NCBI RefSeq assembly: GCF_026341275.1
Contig: NZ_JAIFZO010000002.1
Location: 6,478,118 to 6,542,117, forward strand
DNA length: 64,000 nt
Direction: 5' to 3'
DNA from: Streptomyces ortus
GTDB taxonomy: Bacteria > Actinomycetota > Actinomycetes > Streptomycetales > Streptomycetaceae
Shown: in pieces, positions 59,702-64,000 of the stretch
Position numbering within the stretch: the stretch's first letter is position 1
Layout of the letters: each line of letters begins with the position of its first letter
Made by a program: the position numbers and the translations under genes
Notes under the pieces: model-generated
Told to the model about the DNA's origin: nothing
The model's database searches: none
Seen by the model: the letters and a program-made list of their open reading frames with translations, nothing else

Positions 59702-61159
59702 ATGACCCAGCAGTCACTGGAGCCCAGGAAAACCGCCGACGACGCGGGTGAAGGAACCCGCGTCCCGGCCGGCCGGTCCTGGCTCGACCGCTACTTCCAC
59801 ATCTCCCCACGGGGAAGCACGGTCGCGCGTGAGATGCGCGGCGGCGTCACGACCTTCATGGCGATGGCGTACATCCTGCTCCTCAACCCCCTCATCCTGT
59901 CCGGCAAGGACGTCGCGGGGGACACGCTCGGCCGGCAGGCCCTGATCACCGCGACGGCGTTCGCCGCGGCCTTCACCACACTCCTGATGGGCTTCTTCGG
60001 CAAGGTCCCGCTGGCCCTCGCGGCGGGCCTGTCCGTCTCCGGCGTGCTCTCCTCGCAGGTCGCGCCCCAGATGACCTGGCCGCAGGCCATGGGCATGTGC
60101 GTGATGTACGGCGTGGTGATCATGTTGCTCGTGGTCACCGGGCTACGCGAGATGATCATGAACGCGATTCCGCTGGCACTGAAACACGCGATCACGATGG
60201 GTATCGGGCTGTTCATCGCACTCATCGGCCTGGTGAAGGCGGGCTTCGTCCACCAGGGCACGGCGACCCCGGTCTCGCTCGGCGCCACGGGCGAACTGGC
60301 GGGCTGGCCGGTGCTGCTGTTCGCCGTCACGCTGCTCGCCATCTTCATGCTGCAGGCGCGCGGCGTCCCCGGCGCGATCCTGATCGGCATAGTCGGCGGC
60401 ACCGTGCTCGCGGTGGGCCTCAACGCTCTCGACGTCATCGACCCGAAGCAGTGGGCCAGCGGGGCGCCCGAACTGCACGGCAGCGCGGTGTCGATGCCCG
60501 ACTTCTCGATCTTCGGTGACGTCGAGTTCGGCGGGTGGGGCGAGGTCGGCGCGATGACGGTCGGCATGATCGTCTTCACGCTCGTCCTCGCCGGGTTCTT
60601 CGACGCGATGGCCACCATCATCGGGGTCGGCACCGAGGCGGGCCTCGCCGACGACAAGGGCCGCATGCCGGGCCTGTCCAAGGCGCTGTTCATCGACGGG
60701 GCGGGCGGCGCGATCGGCGGGGTGGCGGGCGCGTCCGGCCAGACGGTGTTCGTGGAGTCGGCGACGGGGGTCGGCGAAGGTGCCCGCACCGGACTCTCCT
60801 CCGTGGTCACGGGCCTGTTCTTCGCGGCCTGTCTCTTCTTCACCCCGCTGACGGCGATCGTGCCCGGGGAGGTCGCGGCGGCGGCCCTCGTCGTCATCGG
60901 CGCCATGATGATGATGAACGCGCGCCATGTGGACTGGGCCGACCGCGCCACCGCGATACCGGTCTTCCTGACCGTCGTGATCATGCCGTTCACGTACTCG
61001 ATCACGGCGGGGGTCGCGGCCGGAGTCATCAGTTACGTCGCCATCAAGATCGCCCAGGGCAGGGCGCGGGAGGTCGGGGCGTTCATGTGGGGCCTCACGG
61101 TGATCTTCCTGATCTTCTTCGCGCTGAGCCCGATAGAGAGCTGGATGGGCATCCACTAG
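59702..61159 (+). CDS. NCS2 purine permease, AzgA-like
   Basis: Integral membrane importer of purine bases (adenine, guanine or hypoxanthine type), 485 aa with about 12-14 helices. The signature segment REMRGGVTTFMAMAYILLLNP (20 residues here) and GLSVSGVLSSQVAP are typical for the AzgA group rather than UraA/UacT. Conserved acidic residues lie in FFDAMATIIGVGTEAGL. The ATG follows GGGAGAAGG. Placed between xanthine dehydrogenase and xdhC, it supplies the substrate for purine catabolism. A hairpin with a GCAA tetraloop follows. Confidence 0.92.
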   Translation: MTQQSLEPRKTADDAGEGTRVPAGRSWLDRYFHISPRGSTVAREMRGGVTTFMAMAYILLLNPLILSGKDVAGDTLGRQALITATAFAAAFTTLLMGFFGKVPLALAAGLSVSGVLSSQVAPQMTWPQAMGMCVMYGVVIMLLVVTGLREMIMNAIPLALKHAITMGIGLFIALIGLVKAGFVHQGTATPVSLGATGELAGWPVLLFAVTLLAIFMLQARGVPGAILIGIVGGTVLAVGLNALDVIDPKQWASGAPELHGSAVSMPDFSIFGDVEFGGWGEVGAMTVGMIVFTLVLAGFFDAMATIIGVGTEAGLADDKGRMPGLSKALFIDGAGGAIGGVAGASGQTVFVESATGVGEGARTGLSSVVTGLFFAACLFFTPLTAIVPGEVAAAALVVIGAMMMMNARHVDWADRATAIPVFLTVVIMPFTYSITAGVAAGVISYVAIKIAQGRAREVGAFMWGLTVIFLIFFALSPIESWMGIH

Positions 61160-61188
61160 GCGTTCCGCCGAGGGCGCCGGCGATGCAA

Positions 61189-61212
61189 CCCGCGCCCCGC
61201 AAGGGGCGCGGG
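61189..61212 (+). terminator. GC hairpin with GCAA tetraloop
   Basis: CCCGCGCCCC and GGGGCGCGGG form a perfect 10-bp stem closed by GCAA, a very stable GNRA tetraloop. It begins 30 nt after the permease stop codon and partly overlaps the first copy of the 43-bp repeat. Expected to limit transcription into xdhC. Confidence 0.8.
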
Positions 61213-61359
61213 GAACGGCGCGGCCGGCCCCAACTCACCCGCAGCCGACACGGAGCCGCCCGCCAGAGCACCACTGCCCGCACCTGGCGAGAGGGGCGCT
61301 CCACAGTGCCCCTTCCAGGGGCGCGGGGAACGGCGCGGCTGGCCACAACTCACCCGCAG
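61202..61359. repeat. Two copies of a 43-bp Streptomyces-type repeat
   Basis: Copies at 61202-61244 and 61317-61359 begin AGGGGCGCGGGGAACGGCGC and end with ACTCACCCGCAG; they differ at only a few positions. The second ends 11 nt before the xdhC ribosome site. The same core (AGGGGCGCGGGGAAC) occurs in the array at 40674-41010. The pair frames a spacer with no gene. Confidence 0.85.
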
Positions 61360-61376
61360 GGAAAAGGAGACCGAGA

Positions 61377-62549
61377 ATGCTGGACATTGCCGAGGACCTG
61401 CAGCGGTGGCTGGCGGAGGGGCGCGACTTCGCCGTGGCCACCGTCGTGGCCGTCGGCGGGAGCGCGCCGAGGCACCCCGGCGCCGCCCTGGCCGTGGACG
61501 CCGCCGGCACGGCGATCGGCTCGGTCTCCGGCGGCTGCGTGGAGGGCGCGGTCTACGACCTGTGCCAACAGGCGCTGCAGGACGGGAAGCCGGCCCTCGA
61601 ACGCTTCGGGTACAGCGACGAGGACGCCTTCGCGGTGGGCCTGACGTGCGGCGGGACCATCGACGTCCTGGTGACTCCGGTGCACGCCTCCTCACCCCTC
61701 CGCGAGGTGTTCACGGCGGCGGTCACCGCAGCCGCCGACGGAAAGGCGGCGGCGCTCGCCCGCATCGTCTCCGGCCCGCCGGACCTACGGGGCCGCGCCC
61801 TCCTCGTACGGGCTCCCGAGGCACACCCCGGGAGCCCGTACGAAGGCGGCTTCGGCGCGCACCCCGCCCTGGACCGCACGGTGGCGCAGGAGGCGCGGGC
61901 CTTCCTGGACGCGGGCCGTACCGGCACCCTGGAGATCGGCGAGCAGGGCTCCCGCTGCGGAGCGCCGCTCACCGTGCTGATCGAGTCCTCGGTCCCGCCA
62001 CCCCGGATGATCGTCTTCGGGGCGATCGACTTCGCCTCGGCCCTGGTCCGCGTCGGCAGGTTCCTCGGCTACCGCGTGACGGTGTGCGACGCGCGCCCCG
62101 TCTTCGCGACGGCCGCGCGCTTCCCGGAGGCGGACGAGATCGTCGTCGAGTGGCCGCACACCTACCTGGAGCGCACGGAGGTCGACGCCCGTACGGTCCT
62201 GTGCGTCCTGACCCACGACGCCAAGTTCGACGTACCGCTTCTCGCGCTCGCGCTGCGGCTGCCGGTCGCGTACGTGGGGGCGATGGGCTCCCGCCGCACC
62301 CACCTCGACCGCGACGAACGACTGCGGCAAGTGGGCCTGGGCGAGCGTGAGTTGGCGCGGCTACGATCGCCCATCGGCCTCGACCTCGGCGCCCGTACGC
62401 CCGAGGAGACCGCCCTGTCCATCGCCGCGGAGATCGTCGCGAACCGGCGGGGCGGGAGCGGGGTGCCGCTCACCGGGGCGCATACGCCGATCCACCACGA
62501 CGCGACGCCGACGCGAACGCCGGTGGGGCGCGTCGGAGCGGTCGCCTGA
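61377..62549 (+). CDS. xdhC: XdhC-like molybdenum cofactor insertion protein
   Basis: Accessory protein that prepares and inserts the sulfurated molybdenum cofactor into xanthine dehydrogenase, 390 aa. The N-terminal XdhC/CoxI domain has ATVVAVGGSAPRHPGAAL, GSVSGGCVEGAV and LTCGGTIDVLV. The C-terminal NAD-binding-like domain shows VFGAIDFASALVRVG and VGAMGSRRTHLDR. The ATG follows AAAAGGAGA. It completes the purine set of this region; no downstream urate or allantoin gene is within the window. The Pro-rich tail is not conserved. Confidence 0.93.
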   Translation: MLDIAEDLQRWLAEGRDFAVATVVAVGGSAPRHPGAALAVDAAGTAIGSVSGGCVEGAVYDLCQQALQDGKPALERFGYSDEDAFAVGLTCGGTIDVLVTPVHASSPLREVFTAAVTAAADGKAAALARIVSGPPDLRGRALLVRAPEAHPGSPYEGGFGAHPALDRTVAQEARAFLDAGRTGTLEIGEQGSRCGAPLTVLIESSVPPPRMIVFGAIDFASALVRVGRFLGYRVTVCDARPVFATAARFPEADEIVVEWPHTYLERTEVDARTVLCVLTHDAKFDVPLLALALRLPVAYVGAMGSRRTHLDRDERLRQVGLGERELARLRSPIGLDLGARTPEETALSIAAEIVANRRGGSGVPLTGAHTPIHHDATPTRTPVGRVGAVA

Positions 62550-62583
62550 CACTCCGCCCGACGCGGGGTGGGCCGGCGGCGCG

Positions 62584-63243
62584 TCACACGTGGGCGAGCA
62601 GCCGTTCCAGCGGTGGCGGGGTCCGGTCGAGGTCCAGGCTCGCGACGAGTTCCTGCGCGTACTGGGCCTTGCGGCCGGCGTGCGTGCCCATGAAGCGGTG
62701 CAGGTGCTGCTCCACGGTCCACCCGCGCTGCGCGGGCTGGTTCTGGAACGTGCGGAACGCGCGCAACTCACCCTGTTGCTCCACCACTTGCTGGATGACG
62801 TCGGCGCCCAGGGAGCGGATCAGTTCGTCCTCCAGGTCCGCGTGGCACAGATGGAACCCGAGCGACTCCAGCCCGTCGGTCGTCAGGTCGGAGCCGATCC
62901 CGGCCCGCTCAAGCGCGCGCCGGAAGAACCTCTCCTCCGCCACGTCGCACAGTCCGGCGAGCCGCACATCGAGCCCCCGCGGCCCGCACAGGTCGACGAA
63001 CCTCCCGACGCTCATCGCGCCCCCGAGCGGCACCACCGAGACACCCTCGCCGTCGAGGTCCCGTCCGTGCCGCGCGGCCAGCGCCTCGACAGCGACCTGG
63101 TCGCTGCCGCCCTCGACGAGCACGACCGTACGCAGCCCGGCGCGGGCCGCCGCCTCCCGCGCGCTCGCACCCGCCTCCGCCGCCCCCGCACCGCCGGCCG
63201 CCCACCGGACGACTGCCTGACGGAACCGCCCCATGTCGTTCAT
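62584..63243 (-). CDS. TOPRIM nucleotidyltransferase/hydrolase-domain protein
   Basis: Protein of 219 aa with a TOPRIM-like fold (OLD-type). The conserved Glu is in VVLVEGGSDQVAVEALA, and GLCDVAEERFFRR carries the later acidic position. There is no ATPase domain, so it is a stand-alone form. The C-terminal half (about 120-219) is helical (LGADVIQQVVEQQGELRAFRTF). Function unknown; related proteins process DNA or RNA ends. Convergent with xdhC, same strand as the SRPBCC gene 89 bp upstream. Confidence 0.83.
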   Translation of the reverse strand: MNDMGRFRQAVVRWAAGGAGAAEAGASAREAAARAGLRTVVLVEGGSDQVAVEALAARHGRDLDGEGVSVVPLGGAMSVGRFVDLCGPRGLDVRLAGLCDVAEERFFRRALERAGIGSDLTTDGLESLGFHLCHADLEDELIRSLGADVIQQVVEQQGELRAFRTFQNQPAQRGWTVEQHLHRFMGTHAGRKAQYAQELVASLDLDRTPPPLERLLAHV

Positions 63244-63332
63244 GGCCCCAGTCTCGCAACTCGGAACGGACTCGTTCCACAGACTTTCCCCACGACACCG
63301 CACGAGAGCCCCACCGGCGGTCCCCTCCCCTC

Positions 63333-63773
63333 TCAGGGGCGCGACAGCAGCCCGTCCACCGCCCGTCCGAACATCCAACGGCCCGCCCGCCCAAGCAAGG
63401 GGTCGAAGACGCGCGGCAGTCCCCGCACCCCCAATTCCTCCCGCCACAGCACCTGCGAACCGCCGTCCGCCGCGGGCCGCACCTCGATCTCGGCCCACCC
63501 GACGACGAGGCCGCCGCGTTTGACGAGCCGGCACAGCCCGGGCGTGCGGTCCCGGGGCGGTCGCCATACGACGACCTCCATACGGTCGTCGAACGCCACC
63601 GGCCCCACCCCGGTACGCGCCACGAACACCGTGCCCGCCCCGCGCGGCGGCAACGTGACGACCCGGACCCGCGTCAACGGCACCACATCGGCATGCCGCT
63701 CCCACACCGTGAGCCGCCGCCACGCCTCGTCGGCGCCCACGGAGGTGTCCCGTCGCACATGAAAGAGAGTCAC
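63333..63773 (-). CDS. SRPBCC-family protein
   Basis: Small START/Bet v1-like fold protein of 146 aa, which holds a hydrophobic ligand in a central cavity. The pattern is seen in VGADEAWRRLTVWERHADVVP, the strands TVFVARTGVGPVAFDDRMEV and the C-terminal helix FDPLLGRAGRWMFGRAVDGL. Most such proteins in actinobacteria are polyketide cyclase/dehydrase-like without known substrate. First gene of a two-gene unit with the TOPRIM gene, possibly. Confidence 0.82.
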   Translation of the reverse strand: MTLFHVRRDTSVGADEAWRRLTVWERHADVVPLTRVRVVTLPPRGAGTVFVARTGVGPVAFDDRMEVVVWRPPRDRTPGLCRLVKRGGLVVGWAEIEVRPAADGGSQVLWREELGVRGLPRVFDPLLGRAGRWMFGRAVDGLLSRP

Positions 63774-63912
63774 TCGGTGATCGTAGGCACTCGTCTTCGA
63801 TACAGGGGTGAAAGCCGCACGGTGGTCGCCGTCCGATGAGTTGGGTATCCCTTTCCTAGGAACTCGGTGTTCGGAGCATCAGTGATCGTTGAGGTCCGGG
63901 GGAGGTGGCGCT

Positions 63913-64000
63913 GTGGGCGAGCTGGACGCGGCGACTGCGGGGCGATTGAGGGTCCGTTCGCCGGACGGTGTCGTTCACGGGGGCGGGCTGCTGCTGACCG
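63913..64000 (+). CDS. Start of a further gene, perhaps a trypsin-like peptidase (partial)
   Basis: GTG at 63913 follows GGAGGT and opens a frame running off the right edge, 29 codons seen. It reads VGELDAATAGRLRVRSPDGV and then HGGGLLLT. The end resembles the opening of S1-type peptidase domains (GGG/GSGFLLT before the catalytic His strand), but the part shown is too short to be sure. The window ends before any active-site residue. Confidence 0.4.
   Translation, partial: MGELDAATAGRLRVRSPDGVVHGGGLLLT

Overview
This 64 kb window looks like a chromosomal segment of a Streptomyces-type actinomycete. GC content is very high throughout, third codon positions are strongly GC, many starts are GTG (a few TTG), and the gene families fit (ROK, PucR and GntR regulators, alditol oxidase, DUF2637, FhuF-like, XdhC). 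I saw no rRNA, tRNA, CRISPR array, transposase or prophage gene.

Region 1 (1-8.6 kb): a sugar operon on the minus strand (solute-binding lipoprotein, two ABC permeases, GH2 beta-galactosidase cut off at the left edge). A ROK regulator reads toward it, with a 17-bp tandem repeat array in between. Then come a MarR regulator and a divergent alpha/beta hydrolase sharing two perfect palindromes. Region 2 (8.6-14.4 kb): a histidine kinase/response regulator pair downstream of a VTC / DUF4956 / CotH trio. Region 3 (14.6-22.1 kb): alditol oxidase, a radical SAM protein with unusual cysteine spacing, a fusion of sigma-like region, ZAS motif, membrane helix and CBM2, a decayed GH13 gene, and a large GDSL/SGNH hydrolase.

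Region 4 (22.3-33.2 kb) is the most interesting: eight genes, all on the plus strand, overlapping or nearly touching. They encode a TPR-like/CHAT protease, a DUF6338-like membrane protein, a 72-aa protein, a ClpB-like AAA+ ATPase with a degenerate first module, a membrane-anchored Ser/Thr kinase, a glycine-zipper/helical protein, a small NrdG-like radical SAM protein and a zinc-ribbon/FHA protein. I read them as one signalling or conflict system: the kinase writes, FHA reads, AAA+ remodels and CHAT cleaves. I do not recognise it as a named system.

Region 5 (33.3-42.4 kb): RsgA GTPase, Ada/AlkA plus Ogt alkylation repair, a PPOX-fold protein, a secreted GDSL hydrolase, a DUF456 membrane protein, a TrmB/LuxR-like regulator, and a PP2C-like gene split by a tandem array of about 75-bp units that changes the reading frame. 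Region 6 (42.5-53.2 kb): PoxB-like TPP enzyme, an XRE regulator with a membrane helix, two exported proteins, an RsbW-like ATPase, a DUF2637 protein, an iron-box-controlled FhuF-like protein, a GntR regulator and a TPR-like protein. Region 7 (53.4-62.5 kb): purine catabolism, with PucR divergent from a three-subunit xanthine dehydrogenase, an NCS2 purine permease and XdhC. The right end has a TOPRIM protein, an SRPBCC protein and the first codons of a further gene.

A side theme is several unrelated 15-17 bp tandem arrays in intergenic DNA and gene ends. Function calls rest on motifs read by eye and knowledge of families; no database search was run.
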